A stretch of 58,327 nt of DNA, taken from assembly GCA_964437815.1 (NCBI GenBank), contig CAYTIE010000005.1, forward strand, positions 1 through 58,327, in the 5' to 3' direction. Position 1 is the stretch's first letter, and each line of letters starts with the position of its first letter. The DNA is from Marisimplicoccus sp964437815 (GTDB taxonomy: Bacteria; Bacteroidota; Bacteroidia; Flavobacteriales; Flavobacteriaceae). A program made the translations under genes and the position numbers. Shown here one piece after another: positions 1-9,596 of this stretch. The notes under the pieces were generated by a model, which searched no databases, was not told the DNA's origin, and saw only the letters and a program-made list of their open reading frames with translations.

Positions 1-3
1 AAT

Positions 4-936
4 TTAATAATTTTCTTTAATAAAACTATTAAATGTATGTTTAAAACCTTCCTTTAAAGAGGTTTTGCTCTTCCAGCCATATTTTTTTGCTAAACTTATA
101 TCTAATAATTTTTTTGGCATACCGTCTGGTTTTGATTTATCAAATTTAATTTTTAAATTTACGTTCATTTGCTTCATTATAAAATTTGCATACCATTCTA
201 TTGTATGATCTTTTCCCGATCCAATGTTCAAAAATGATTCTTTAAAATTTTTATTTAAAAAAAATAAAATAGCATCAGCAAAATCATTTACAAATAAAAG
301 TTCTCTGAATACTTTTCCACTTCCCCACACGATAAATGATTTTTTTTTTGAAATTTTTGATTCATAAATTTTTCTAATTAATGCTGCAAAAAAATGAGAA
401 TTTTTAAGATGATAATTATCATTTGGTCCGTACATGTTTGATGGCATTAAACATTTGTAATTTAATTTAAAATTCTTACTATAATTGTTGCACATCAAAA
501 TACCTGAAATTTTTGCTATTGCATAAGCGTCATTGGTTTCCTCAAGCGGACCTGTTAAAATATATTTTTCTTTTATTGGTTGTTTTGAAAGTTTCGGATA
601 TATGCAGCTAGAACCTAAAAAAATTAAATTTTTAATACCTGCTTTATAAGATCCATGTATCAAATTATTTTGAATTTGAAGATTTTCATATATAAACTGA
701 CTTTTATATAAACTATTAGCAATTATACCTCCAACTTTTGCGGCAGCAATAATTACCAAGTCTGGCTTATTTTTTTTTAAATAATTAAAAACTTTTTTTT
801 GATTCAAAAGATTAAGTTTTTTTTTTTCTACAGTTAAAATTTTTTTGTAACCTTTTAATTCAAATTTTCTTTTTATAGCAGAACCAACCATGCCATTATG
901 GCCTGTTATAAAAATCCTAGATTTTTTTGTAATCAT
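4..936 (-). CDS. fcl: GDP-L-fucose synthase
   Basis: This 310-residue SDR enzyme converts GDP-4-keto-6-deoxymannose to GDP-L-fucose (epimerisation and NADPH reduction) in the cytoplasm. The N-terminal Rossmann motif GHNGMVG is at residues 12-18. The family motif SSCIYP is at 109-114 with the catalytic Ser/Cys pair. The YxxxK pair is Y138/K142, and a His at 181 fits the catalytic His. Length is normal for the family. It is the last gene of a minus-strand operon and overlaps gmd by 20 nt, which fits coupled translation and the same pathway. A fucosyltransferase-like gene at 20103-21137 could use the product. The stop codon lies only 3 nt from the window edge. Confidence 0.95.
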   Translation of the reverse strand: MITKKSRIFITGHNGMVGSAIKRKFELKGYKKILTVEKKKLNLLNQKKVFNYLKKNKPDLVIIAAAKVGGIIANSLYKSQFIYENLQIQNNLIHGSYKAGIKNLIFLGSSCIYPKLSKQPIKEKYILTGPLEETNDAYAIAKISGILMCNNYSKNFKLNYKCLMPSNMYGPNDNYHLKNSHFFAALIRKIYESKISKKKSFIVWGSGKVFRELLFVNDFADAILFFLNKNFKESFLNIGSGKDHTIEWYANFIMKQMNVNLKIKFDKSKPDGMPKKLLDISLAKKYGWKSKTSLKEGFKHTFNSFIKENY

Positions 937-1975
937 TTTTCAGCAATTTTTTTTCTTCTAGTATCATCTCATTGATAAGAGAATCGAGATTAAATTTTGG
1001 AAACCACTTTAGTTTTTTTCTAGCTTTAGCTGAATTGCCTAAAAGGTTATTTACATCTAATGGTCTAAAATAATTTTTATCAACTTCAATAACTATTTTT
1101 TTACTTTTTTGATCGTAACCCTTTTCTTTTAGTCCTTTGCCTGACCATTTTATATTCATATCTAATTTTTCAGATACTAATTTTACAAATTTTCTAATGC
1201 TATACTGTTTTCCTGTTGCTATAACATAATCGTCTGGCCTTTTTTGTTGAAGAATTTTCCACATTGCCTCAACATAATCTTTTGCATGGCCCCAATCTCT
1301 TTTTGCATCTAAATTTCCTAAAAAAAGTTTTTTATCAATTCCATATTTAATTCTTACTAATCCTCTGACTATCTTTTTTGTAACAAATGTTTCTCCTCTT
1401 CTTGGACTTTCATGATTAAATAAAATTCCATTAGAGGCGAATATATCATAAGCTTCTCTATAATTTTTTGTAATCCAATGTCCGTAGAGTTTTGCCACTC
1501 CATAAGGACTTAAGGGATAAAAATTAGTTTTTTCCGTTTGAGGTATTTCATGAACTTTCCCATACATTTCTGAAGTGCCAGCTTGATAAAATTTTGTTTT
1601 CCTTTCCAATTTATGAAACTTTATTGCTTCTAAAATTCTTAAAACACCAAGAGCATCTGCATTTGCTGTGTACTCTGGAACTTCAAAAGAAACTGCAACA
1701 TGTGATTGCGCAGCTAAATTATAAATTTCATTTGGCTTAACATTTTCTATTATTTTAGAAACTGAAGTTGAGTCAGTAATATCTCCATAGTGAAGTATAA
1801 AACTTTTTTTTTTCTCATGAGGATCTTGATATATATGATCAATTCTTCCTGTGTTAAAAGATGAAGATCTTCTTTTGACGCCATGAACTATATATTTTTT
1901 TTTTAATAAGAAATCAGCTAGGTATGAACCGTCTTGACCAGTAATTCCAAAAATTAAAGCAATTTTTTTATTCAT
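917..1975 (-). CDS. gmd: GDP-mannose 4,6-dehydratase
   Basis: This 352-residue SDR dehydratase turns GDP-D-mannose into GDP-4-keto-6-deoxy-D-mannose, the step before fcl. The NAD(P) motif GITGQDGSYL is at residues 10-19. The catalytic triad region TSE is at 134-136, and YxxxK is Y158/K162. The family-typical VKRRSSSFNTGRI stretch follows the first Rossmann unit. It overlaps the upstream SDR gene by 8 nt and fcl by 20 nt. Assignment is firm because gmd and fcl occur as a pair. Confidence 0.95.
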   Translation of the reverse strand: MNKKIALIFGITGQDGSYLADFLLKKKYIVHGVKRRSSSFNTGRIDHIYQDPHEKKKSFILHYGDITDSTSVSKIIENVKPNEIYNLAAQSHVAVSFEVPEYTANADALGVLRILEAIKFHKLERKTKFYQAGTSEMYGKVHEIPQTEKTNFYPLSPYGVAKLYGHWITKNYREAYDIFASNGILFNHESPRRGETFVTKKIVRGLVRIKYGIDKKLFLGNLDAKRDWGHAKDYVEAMWKILQQKRPDDYVIATGKQYSIRKFVKLVSEKLDMNIKWSGKGLKEKGYDQKSKKIVIEVDKNYFRPLDVNNLLGNSAKARKKLKWFPKFNLDSLINEMILEEKKLLKNDYKKI

Positions 1976-2810
1976 AAGATTTAAAATATTTATATTTAAA
2001 AAATAATTTACTCAACTCTAAACATTCTTTTTTTAATTCTTTTACACTATTTTTAATTTTTATCTTTTTCATTAATTTATGATTATTTAAAGTAAAACAA
2101 TCTTTATTAAAACTCTTTTTTGCAGTTAAAGTTATAGTTCGTTTGTTGTTATAGTAATTCAACCATTTAACCAATTGATACAAATATACTTTTTTTCCCA
2201 AAGATACATTATAAATACCATATGAATTAATTTTAATTAGTTTTAAGGTTATTTCACAAAATTTTTTGATTGAGATAAAATCTTTATATATTTTTTTATT
2301 TTTGTAAATAAGACCTTTTTTTATATTTTTTATAAATATATCGATAAATGTGTTATGTAATTTTCTAGATTTTTTATTAGAAAAACCTAATAAATTAGAG
2401 ACTCTTAATATTAAAATTTTGTTCTTTAGTATTTTCTTTGAATTATTTTCTGAAGCCATTTTATTTCTAGAATAATTACAATTTGGGATCTTTTTGTAAC
2501 TTTCTTTAATATTAAATTTTGGCTTATAAACTTTTCTAGTGCTTATTAAAATGAGCTTTGTAGGAAAATGTTTAATTTTTTTAGATATCTGTAAATCATG
2601 ATCAAATTTTTTATCATACTTATTTTTTATAAAATTTAAATTAGAACTACAATTAATTACATAATTAAAATCTTTTTTAAAAAAATCTTTTTTAAAAAAA
2701 TCAGAATAACTAATTAATTTTACCTTTATGTTTTTTTTTTTGAAAAAATAAAATAGATTACTACCAATAAAACTATTTTTTCCAATAATTAGAATTTTTT
2801 TAATTTTCAT
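1968..2810 (-). CDS. SDR family NAD(P)-dependent sugar reductase/epimerase
   Basis: A 280-residue extended SDR protein with a Rossmann glycine motif (IIGKNSFIGSN) at the N terminus, a short ISTRKVY strand that replaces the usual S/T active-site segment, and a YSRNK motif as the YxxxK pair. It looks like a nucleotide-sugar reductase or epimerase of the RmlD/WcaG kind, but the substrate cannot be told. It sits between a GT2 gene and gmd with short overlaps on both sides, so it is co-transcribed with the fucose genes. Residues around 43-53 contain a direct repeat (FFKKD twice) caused by a 15-nt tandem duplication at 2671-2700. Confidence 0.75.
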   Translation of the reverse strand: MKIKKILIIGKNSFIGSNLFYFFKKKNIKVKLISYSDFFKKDFFKKDFNYVINCSSNLNFIKNKYDKKFDHDLQISKKIKHFPTKLILISTRKVYKPKFNIKESYKKIPNCNYSRNKMASENNSKKILKNKILILRVSNLLGFSNKKSRKLHNTFIDIFIKNIKKGLIYKNKKIYKDFISIKKFCEITLKLIKINSYGIYNVSLGKKVYLYQLVKWLNYYNNKRTITLTAKKSFNKDCFTLNNHKLMKKIKIKNSVKELKKECLELSKLFFKYKYFKSYE

Positions 2811-3589
2811 ATAAGTTTATTTATTATTTTAGTTAAATAGAAATCAAAGTTTCTCTCGTATAGAATATTATTTCTTCTAAAATAATATTCTATATAATTA
2901 TGAGCCTGCATGCGTCTAATCCACCATGGTTTAGATAAAAATTTAAATTTTGAAGAAACAGTATTTGCTGTCTGCCTGTAATAAGTCAAGTTATTATTCA
3001 ATACAAAAAAATCTTTACTAATATACTTTAAATATATTGCTATCCTGAAATCCATCCAAATATCTGGATATTTTTTAAAATTTATACTTTTAAAAATTTT
3101 TTTTAAATTTTTTCTTCTTATAGAAATACAGCTTTGAGGAGGAACATATGGCCAAAAATTACTTATAATTTTTTTTTTATTTTTTCTATAATAATTTTCT
3201 TTGTTAAAATTAAATATTGGTAAATCAAAAATTGCGGGCAAATCTTTATTTGAATTAAAAATTTTCACAATGTTATTTATTTTGTTTTTTTTAAAAAAAT
3301 CGTCACTATCTAAAAAAAATATTATATCTCCTTGAGATTTTTTAAATGATTTTTCACAAGCAGCCAGTTGGTTGTAAGAACCAAACTTTCCCCTTACTTT
3401 ATTTTTTATAATTTTTATTTTTTTATATTTTGAAATTTTTTTTAACGAATTGTCACTAGAAAAATCATCATAAAAAATTATTTCAATATTTTTATAGCTT
3501 TGATTTAATAAGGATTTAATGCATTTATCAATAAATTTTTCATTATTATAATTTGAAATTAAGATAGATGCTTTTAATTTTTTTTTCAA
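2807..3589 (-). CDS. Glycosyltransferase family 2
   Basis: A 260-residue GT-A fold glycosyltransferase. It opens with a strand carrying ILISNYNNEKFI, has the nucleotide-sugar binding region YDDFSSDNS, and a DxD-type metal motif in FFLDSDDFF. It would transfer a sugar from an activated donor to the growing lipid-linked glycan at the inner face of the membrane. It overlaps the downstream SDR gene by 4 nt and follows the FkbM gene by 2 nt. Donor and acceptor are unknown. Confidence 0.85.
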   Translation of the reverse strand: MKKKLKASILISNYNNEKFIDKCIKSLLNQSYKNIEIIFYDDFSSDNSLKKISKYKKIKIIKNKVRGKFGSYNQLAACEKSFKKSQGDIIFFLDSDDFFKKNKINNIVKIFNSNKDLPAIFDLPIFNFNKENYYRKNKKKIISNFWPYVPPQSCISIRRKNLKKIFKSINFKKYPDIWMDFRIAIYLKYISKDFFVLNNNLTYYRQTANTVSSKFKFLSKPWWIRRMQAHNYIEYYFRRNNILYERNFDFYLTKIINKLI

Positions 3590-3591
3590 TT

Positions 3592-4323
3592 TTACAATCC
3601 ACTTGTATTAATAAAAATATATTCGAATGTTTTCCTTAATGGCATTTTCGCTTTAAAAATCATTTCAAAGTTATATTTTTTTAGTAAATTTTTTATGTCT
3701 GCATATAAATAATTTTTTTTAATCATATTATCATAGTGATGTTCAAACATAATAAGTTTAATATCTTTTAATCTGTTCTTAAGACCTAGTAGAATTTCAT
3801 ATTCATAACCCTCTGTGTCAATTTTAAGAAAATCTATATTCCTATAATCATTATTTACTATATAATTTTCTAAAGTTTCTAGTTTAACTTCAACAGGCAC
3901 ATATAGCTTTTGGCTATCAAAAAAATTTAGTAGTTTGTATTTTTTTTTAAAATATGGCGAATTTTTGTTTATTTGACTTATTGTCGAAGAAGAACTTTCG
4001 CTCATATGTTTTAAAATTACGTTTTTTCTTTCAGATCCTAAAGCTAAATTTTCTAACTTAATTTTTGTATTTTTAAATCTTTTTTTAAAATTTAGTTCTT
4101 TTTTCTTCAAAAGCTTAAAAGTTATTGGACTAGCTTCAAATGATACAATTTCTTTTATGTTTAAATGTTTTAAAAATAATTTTATAGATTCACCTTTATG
4201 TGCACCAACATCAAAAAAAATATTAAAATTAATAAGATTTTTTTCTTTTAAAAAAGAAAAAATTTTTCTATGATAAAAAAAGTCAAATAATTTAATTATA
4301 TATATAACTATTTTTTGAATCAT
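3592..4323 (-). CDS. FkbM family methyltransferase
   Basis: A 243-residue SAM-dependent methyltransferase of the FkbM type, which usually O-methylates sugars. The SAM-binding motif FDVGAHKGES is near residue 37. An acidic residue follows the second strand (SFEASP), and the family hallmark IDFLKIDTEGYE is in the C-terminal third. It shares one base with the upstream membrane-protein gene and is 2 nt from the GT2 gene, so it belongs to the same operon. It probably methylates one residue of the surface polysaccharide. Confidence 0.85.
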   Translation of the reverse strand: MIQKIVIYIIKLFDFFYHRKIFSFLKEKNLINFNIFFDVGAHKGESIKLFLKHLNIKEIVSFEASPITFKLLKKKELNFKKRFKNTKIKLENLALGSERKNVILKHMSESSSSTISQINKNSPYFKKKYKLLNFFDSQKLYVPVEVKLETLENYIVNNDYRNIDFLKIDTEGYEYEILLGLKNRLKDIKLIMFEHHYDNMIKKNYLYADIKNLLKKYNFEMIFKAKMPLRKTFEYIFINTSGL

Positions 4324-6038
4324 TAGTTGTTTAAAAATATTATTTTACCAAATTTTTTATTAATTCTATTTTTAACTAAATTGCAATTTTCATTTAAAGA
4401 TTCGCATTTGTCATAATTTTTTAATAATTCACTCATTTGTATTTCTATACGAAAATGATTTTCATCTAATTTATAAAAAGTTTCACTGATTGGTTTATAA
4501 TTATAAACTTCTATTTCTTTATTAATTCTATTTAAATTTCTACCTAAAAAAATAATTGTAGTTAAAAAAATCAATATAAATACTGATGTGCTGAATTTTT
4601 TTTTATTTATTTTGTAGATATCTATGTAAGCTGATAGCGGTATAAATACAATTAATGCAAAAATGCAATATCCTCCATATCTCAATGCTGGATGATTGTA
4701 AAACCATTCAAACGCCAAAATAAATAAAAGCAGATAAGTTATGACACTATATTTATTTATAATTATTTTTTTTTTATTTTTATTTGGTTTAATAAAAAAA
4801 AGTGTAAATATTACTGAAAGCAATATAATTCCCCCAAAAAAGTCTGAAACTTTATTAAAAAAATAATTATCTATCCAATGCTTTACCCAGTTGAATTTTT
4901 GAATATAAATTTCCGGATTATCAACTCTAAAATTTGGATTGGCACCTGCTTTGGACCATAGCTCATACCAGTTGTTCATTAAATTGACTTCTGAAATAGG
5001 TATTGCCCAGCTTAAATTTTGAAAGCAAGTAAAACTTACTGGATAAATCATACATCCTGTATTTATAAAATATGTGCTTATAATGAAAAACACTAATACT
5101 GATAAATATAAAAAATATTTATTTATAAAAAAAAATTTTAAACTTAAGAAAATTTTTTTATTTTTTTCATAAATAAAGTAAAAAATTGGAATAAATAATA
5201 CTAAGTATAAAATATAAAAAGCTTTTAGGGATATAATTAGACCTATTAAAATATAAACATAAATTAAACTTAATTTTTCATTTCTCTTTGAATTTAAAAA
5301 TTCTAAAGTTATAATTATAAATATTAATATAAGTATTTGTGCCGATCTATCTGTTCCATGTTCAGAAATTCTATAAAAAAAAATATTAATAAATATAAAT
5401 GATAATAAACTAAGATAATTAATATTATTTATTCTTTGTAAAAAACTTTTATTTAAATTTAATGACCAAAAAAAATTATGAATTTTTTTTAAAAATATAA
5501 TATTTGCAAAGCCTAAAATAAATATTGGGGTTAAATTAAATAAATAATATTCTGCAAATGGTAGATAAAATAAAGAATTTAAATAAAATATTGACGAAGG
5601 AGTTCTAAATCCATGGTTAAATTGGCCAACTCCAAAATGGAAGCTATCCTGGGTAAGATAATATGTGTATGGAAAATGATAATAAGGAAAATCATCATGA
5701 TTTTTAAAAATAAAAGCTGAAAATAATAATATGCTAAAAATTATGAGTGAAAAAATAACTTCAATTTTTAATCTATTATAATTTTTTTTAAAAAAAAAAA
5801 AAAATAAAATTATACCTAATAAAATAAATAATAAATTATGAGCTGCTGAATGAGAAATAAATAAATTACTTGCATATGAATAAATCAATATAAAAAATAA
5901 TCCTGACAACCCTACATGGCCAAAGTTATGGAAATCGCTATATCTATCATTCAATTTAAGAAAAAATAACCCGTACCCATAAATTGAGAATAAAATCAAA
6001 AAATAATAAAAAATGAATGTAAAAAAATTATTTAACAT
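4323..6038 (-). CDS. Large multi-pass membrane protein, GT-C-like
   Basis: A 571-residue protein with roughly a dozen hydrophobic segments across its length and a short hydrophilic C-terminal tail (about 60 residues). The first larger loop carries an acidic DDFPYYHFPYTYY segment, as expected for a lipid-phosphosugar-using GT-C glycosyltransferase, and Cys residues occur later. I do not recognise a specific family. A polysaccharide polymerase or GT-C transferase is the best guess. It is the first gene of the minus operon and is divergent from the GT-C-like gene at 6106, with 67 nt between them that should hold both promoters. Confidence 0.5.
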   Translation of the reverse strand: MLNNFFTFIFYYFLILFSIYGYGLFFLKLNDRYSDFHNFGHVGLSGLFFILIYSYASNLFISHSAAHNLLFILLGIILFFFFFKKNYNRLKIEVIFSLIIFSILLFSAFIFKNHDDFPYYHFPYTYYLTQDSFHFGVGQFNHGFRTPSSIFYLNSLFYLPFAEYYLFNLTPIFILGFANIIFLKKIHNFFWSLNLNKSFLQRINNINYLSLLSFIFINIFFYRISEHGTDRSAQILILIFIIITLEFLNSKRNEKLSLIYVYILIGLIISLKAFYILYLVLFIPIFYFIYEKNKKIFLSLKFFFINKYFLYLSVLVFFIISTYFINTGCMIYPVSFTCFQNLSWAIPISEVNLMNNWYELWSKAGANPNFRVDNPEIYIQKFNWVKHWIDNYFFNKVSDFFGGIILLSVIFTLFFIKPNKNKKKIIINKYSVITYLLLFILAFEWFYNHPALRYGGYCIFALIVFIPLSAYIDIYKINKKKFSTSVFILIFLTTIIFLGRNLNRINKEIEVYNYKPISETFYKLDENHFRIEIQMSELLKNYDKCESLNENCNLVKNRINKKFGKIIFLNN

Positions 6039-6105
6039 ATGGTAATTATATGTATTTCTAATAAATTACATATATTTTAATCATAATATTTCAGAATTAT
6101 TATAA

Positions 6106-7326
6106 ATGTTTAAATCAATTTATCTAATTTTTCTACTGTACGGGCTTTTGTTAATTGGTTTTTTTTTAAATGCCGATCCAAATGGAGGTGCATTTAATGA
6201 TTACCAAAATCACGTAAGACTTTTAACTGATTTAAAAGATAATTTTTTTGAAACACTGTTTCAATTCGATAAATATGCTACCAGACATTCACCCATTTTA
6301 TATATACTTATATCTTTTTTTTATAAGTTAAATCTTTCAGATATTTTAATAAGATTCTTAAGCATTCATTTTTGCTTATTGCTACCATTAATTTTTTACA
6401 AAAGTATTTTAATTAAATTTAAAAATGTTAATAAAAACCATGCTTTGTTATTATGTGGTTTAATTTTTTTATCTCCAACATTTTGGTCTTTATCAATTTG
6501 GCCTGATAGCAGAATATTTGGTTTAATATTTTTTTGTTTAAGTATTCTATATTTTCTAAAATTTGAAACACAAGATAAAGATCATTTCAGTAATTCAATA
6601 AAATGTATTTTGTCTTATACTTTGGCATCATACATTAGTCCAAACTTTTCTGTTTTTTCAATTTTTTATTTTTATTTTTTTTTAAAAAAATTTAATCTAA
6701 ATAAAGAAATAATTTACATAATATTACTTAATATTGTTTTATCATTGCCAGCGATATTTTATTTATTTTCTTTAGATACAATTTTTTTATTTAACACTGC
6801 TGCTCCACCCGGAGATATTAATAATTTTAATATTTTTAATTTTTCAAATAAAATTCTTATAATTTTTTCTATTATTTTTTTTTATGCTATTCCTTTTTTA
6901 TTAACAAAATCCATAAAATTAAACTATTGGAATTTTAAAATAATAATTTTATCACTAATTATTGTTTTAATTTTGGGATATTTTTTTAACTATAATTTCA
7001 ATTTTACCGGTGGAGGTATTTTTTTTAGAATATCTTATTTCTTAACAAAAAATAATTATTTATTTTTTACAGTCTGTTTTGTTTCAGCTATTTTTATTTT
7101 GAATATTATGAAAATAGATTTAAAAAATTCTTTTTTAATAACTTTATTAATCTTAAGTAATCCACAATACACAATATATCATAAATATTATGATCCTTTT
7201 TTATTAATCCTTTTTACGTTGTTATTTTCTGTAAATTTAAATATAAGAAATTTTTTTAATTTTAGATCTTTAATAATTTTTTACATTTTTAGTGGATCTT
7301 TTTTAATAATGAATTTTTTAAAATGA
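6106..7326 (+). CDS. GT-C-like membrane glycosyltransferase
   Basis: A 406-residue polytopic membrane protein. The first loop after the N-terminal helix has NADPNGGAFNDYQNH, which places an acidic residue where GT-C enzymes (ArnT/PMT-like) have their catalytic Asp. The next loop RHSPILYIL also resembles this class. It is followed with a 4-nt overlap by a DPM1-like GT2 gene, the type of enzyme that makes polyprenyl-phosphate sugars used by GT-C proteins. This supports a paired function at the periplasmic face of the membrane. The exact sugar is unknown. Confidence 0.6.
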   Translation: MFKSIYLIFLLYGLLLIGFFLNADPNGGAFNDYQNHVRLLTDLKDNFFETLFQFDKYATRHSPILYILISFFYKLNLSDILIRFLSIHFCLLLPLIFYKSILIKFKNVNKNHALLLCGLIFLSPTFWSLSIWPDSRIFGLIFFCLSILYFLKFETQDKDHFSNSIKCILSYTLASYISPNFSVFSIFYFYFFLKKFNLNKEIIYIILLNIVLSLPAIFYLFSLDTIFLFNTAAPPGDINNFNIFNFSNKILIIFSIIFFYAIPFLLTKSIKLNYWNFKIIILSLIIVLILGYFFNYNFNFTGGGIFFRISYFLTKNNYLFFTVCFVSAIFILNIMKIDLKNSFLITLLILSNPQYTIYHKYYDPFLLILFTLLFSVNLNIRNFFNFRSLIIFYIFSGSFLIMNFLK

Positions 7327-7994
7327 ATGAATTAACATTAATTATTCCAGCAAAAAATGAATCGCAGTCATTACCTAAAGTTATTGATGAATTAAAACCT
7401 TATAATTATAAAATTTATATAGTTCTAGATAAAACAGATGCAGAAACTATTGAAGCAATAAAAAATTATGACGTTGAAATTATTTTTCAAGAAAATAAAG
7501 GATATGGAGATGCTTTAATTGAAGGAATAAAAAAATGCAAAACTGATTTGTTTTGTATTTTCAATGCTGATGGATCATTTGATCCAAAAGAACTAAAAGA
7601 AATGCTTAATTTGTTAAATAGCAAAAATCTAGATTTTGTTTTTGGATCAAGATATCAAAAAAATTCTGGAAGTGAAGATGATACGATTATTACACTAATT
7701 GGAAATCATATCTTTACAATTATTGGTAGACTTTTTTTTAGATTACCAATTACCGACATTTTATATACTTATGTTTTGGGAAAAACAGAAAGTGCAAACA
7801 TTTTAAAACTAAATCAAAAAAGCTTTTCTTTTTGTGTAGAACTTCCAATTAAAGCAATAAGAAATAAAATGACAATGGTATCTTGCAGCTGCTATGAAAG
7901 AAAAAGAATTGCTGGGGTTAAAAAAGTGAATGCATTTAAAGATGGACTTATAATATTACTTTATATGATAAAATTATTTTTTTTTAAAAATTAA
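7323..7994 (+). CDS. GT2, polyprenyl-phosphate sugar synthase-like (DPM1-like)
   Basis: A 223-residue GT-A enzyme close to dolichyl/polyprenyl-phosphate mannose synthases. It has the opening IIPAKNESQSL, the motif FNADGSFDP as DxD-type metal site, and FGSRYQ after it, in the order seen in DPM1/DpgS-type enzymes. It has no C-terminal membrane helices beyond a short hydrophobic tail. It probably loads a sugar on a polyprenyl phosphate for the GT-C-like protein encoded just upstream (overlap ATGA). The following polymerase gene shares one base with it. Confidence 0.8.
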   Translation: MNELTLIIPAKNESQSLPKVIDELKPYNYKIYIVLDKTDAETIEAIKNYDVEIIFQENKGYGDALIEGIKKCKTDLFCIFNADGSFDPKELKEMLNLLNSKNLDFVFGSRYQKNSGSEDDTIITLIGNHIFTIIGRLFFRLPITDILYTYVLGKTESANILKLNQKSFSFCVELPIKAIRNKMTMVSCSCYERKRIAGVKKVNAFKDGLIILLYMIKLFFFKN

Positions 7995-9361
7995 TGAATA
8001 TTTCAAAAAAAACTATAAATAATTTTAATCTATTGACCCACAACCAATTTGAAAATATGTTTCAAAAATATTTACCTTTCAAAAAAAAATATTTTTTTAA
8101 AAACTTATTATTTTTTCTTTTTCTTATATTTCCAATAACTTTTTTATTAGGCAATCTTTTTATTAATTTACTTACAATTTTAATAGCCCTTACATTTATA
8201 ATAATAATTAAAAATGAAAGTATTAAGTTGCTAAATGATAAAGTATTTTATTTAATGCTTTTTCTTTTATTAAGCTATTTAATTAACTTAATTTTCAGTC
8301 AAAATTTTATTTTAAGCTATCCAAGAGTAGTTAAATTTTTCTTTATTTGTTTTTTTGTTTTATCATTTAAATTTTTATCAAACAATATTGAGGAAAAATA
8401 TATTAATAATATCTATAAATTTTGGGCACTTGTTTTATTTATAGTGGCATTTGATTGTATTTTTGAATTTGTTATGGGGTTTAATACTCTTGGCAATGTT
8501 TCATATATGCCAGGAAGAATAACAAGTTTTACTGGTGATGAATTGGTTATTGGAAATTTTTTTGCTGCATTTTCATTGATTGGTTTATCTTTTATATTTT
8601 ATAAATTAAATAAAAATATTTTATATATTTTTTTAGCGTCTTTAATTTTTATTTTAGTCTCATTTTTAATCGGTGAAAGATCAAATTTCCTTAGAACATT
8701 TATAATAATTTGCATATTTATTTTTGTTACCTTTAAATTTAGATTAAAATATATAATAGCATTTTTATTATTAGTTCTTGCATCAATAATATTAGTTATA
8801 AATTTTAATAAAGATTATAAAATGAGATATTATAATCAAATGGTAGGTCTTAATAAAGAAAATTTAAATAAATTTTACCAATTAAATATTTATAATAAAG
8901 TTTTTCTTTTAAAAAAAGAGGTTGTTCTTTTGAATTTACAAAATTCTCAATATGGTGCTCATTACAATGTAGCAAAAGAAATTTTTTTTGATAATCCAGT
9001 TTTTGGTGTAGGAATAAAAAATTTTAGAATAGAAAGTTTTAAAAAAAAATATGAAAATCTTGATCACAAGTTTAATAAACGCAGAGGAGCTACTCACCCC
9101 CATCAAATACATTATGAATTATTAGCTGAAACTGGTTTACTAGGATATTTGAGTTTTATTTTGTTTATAATTATTTCTTTAATACTTTTTTTCAAAAATT
9201 TTAAAAATAACAAAAATATTTATGAGTTTTCTGGAATGTTATTTGTAATTATAAGTCTAGTGCCTTTAGTCCCGTCTGGAAGTTTTTTTTCTACTTATGC
9301 TGCTGGTTTATTTTGGTTGAATTATTCAATAATGATGGGTAACAAAAAAATTGAAAATTAA
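7994..9361 (+). CDS. O-antigen ligase/polymerase family membrane protein
   Basis: A 455-residue protein with about ten membrane helices and one large periplasmic loop (about residues 265-370). The loop contains FGVGIKNFR followed by HPHQIHYELLAETGLLG, the signature of the Wzy_C/WaaL O-antigen ligase family. An Arg-rich GERSNFLRTF segment precedes the loop. It either polymerises repeat units or ligates the glycan to its lipid anchor. It is the third gene of the plus operon. Sequence alone cannot separate Wzy from WaaL. Confidence 0.85.
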   Translation: MNISKKTINNFNLLTHNQFENMFQKYLPFKKKYFFKNLLFFLFLIFPITFLLGNLFINLLTILIALTFIIIIKNESIKLLNDKVFYLMLFLLLSYLINLIFSQNFILSYPRVVKFFFICFFVLSFKFLSNNIEEKYINNIYKFWALVLFIVAFDCIFEFVMGFNTLGNVSYMPGRITSFTGDELVIGNFFAAFSLIGLSFIFYKLNKNILYIFLASLIFILVSFLIGERSNFLRTFIIICIFIFVTFKFRLKYIIAFLLLVLASIILVINFNKDYKMRYYNQMVGLNKENLNKFYQLNIYNKVFLLKKEVVLLNLQNSQYGAHYNVAKEIFFDNPVFGVGIKNFRIESFKKKYENLDHKFNKRRGATHPHQIHYELLAETGLLGYLSFILFIIISLILFFKNFKNNKNIYEFSGMLFVIISLVPLVPSGSFFSTYAAGLFWLNYSIMMGNKKIEN

Positions 9362-9449
9362 ATTTTAAAATTGGTTGTTTTAACAATATTTTTTAATATA
9401 AATTAATTTTGTATTGTCCATCAATATTTCTATATAGTATATAAATAAA

Positions 9450-9596
9450 ATGAATTTTTTTGAATTTTTAAAATATTTAATCAAAAGCAAGAAAATATAT
9501 CTAATTCCATTCTTTTTAGCTTTAGTATTATTTGGTTTTTTTGTAATAGCTTCACAATCACCTACAATTGCACCGTTTTTATATGCAATTTTTTAA
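9450..9596 (+). CDS. DUF5989 family small membrane protein (SxtK-like)
   Basis: A 48-residue gene, read by hand from ATG at 9450 to TAA at 9594-9596. It has one hydrophobic helix (LIPFFLALVLFGFFVIA) and ends APFLYAIF, which matches the DUF5989 consensus of a ~50-residue protein ending in a PFxYxxF motif. These proteins sit beside SxtJ and carbamoyltransferases in many polysaccharide and saxitoxin-type clusters. Here it overlaps the SxtJ-like gene by 14 nt and precedes the carbamoyltransferase. It is easily missed because of its size. Its biochemical role is unknown. Confidence 0.8.
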   Translation: MNFFEFLKYLIKSKKIYLIPFFLALVLFGFFVIASQSPTIAPFLYAIF

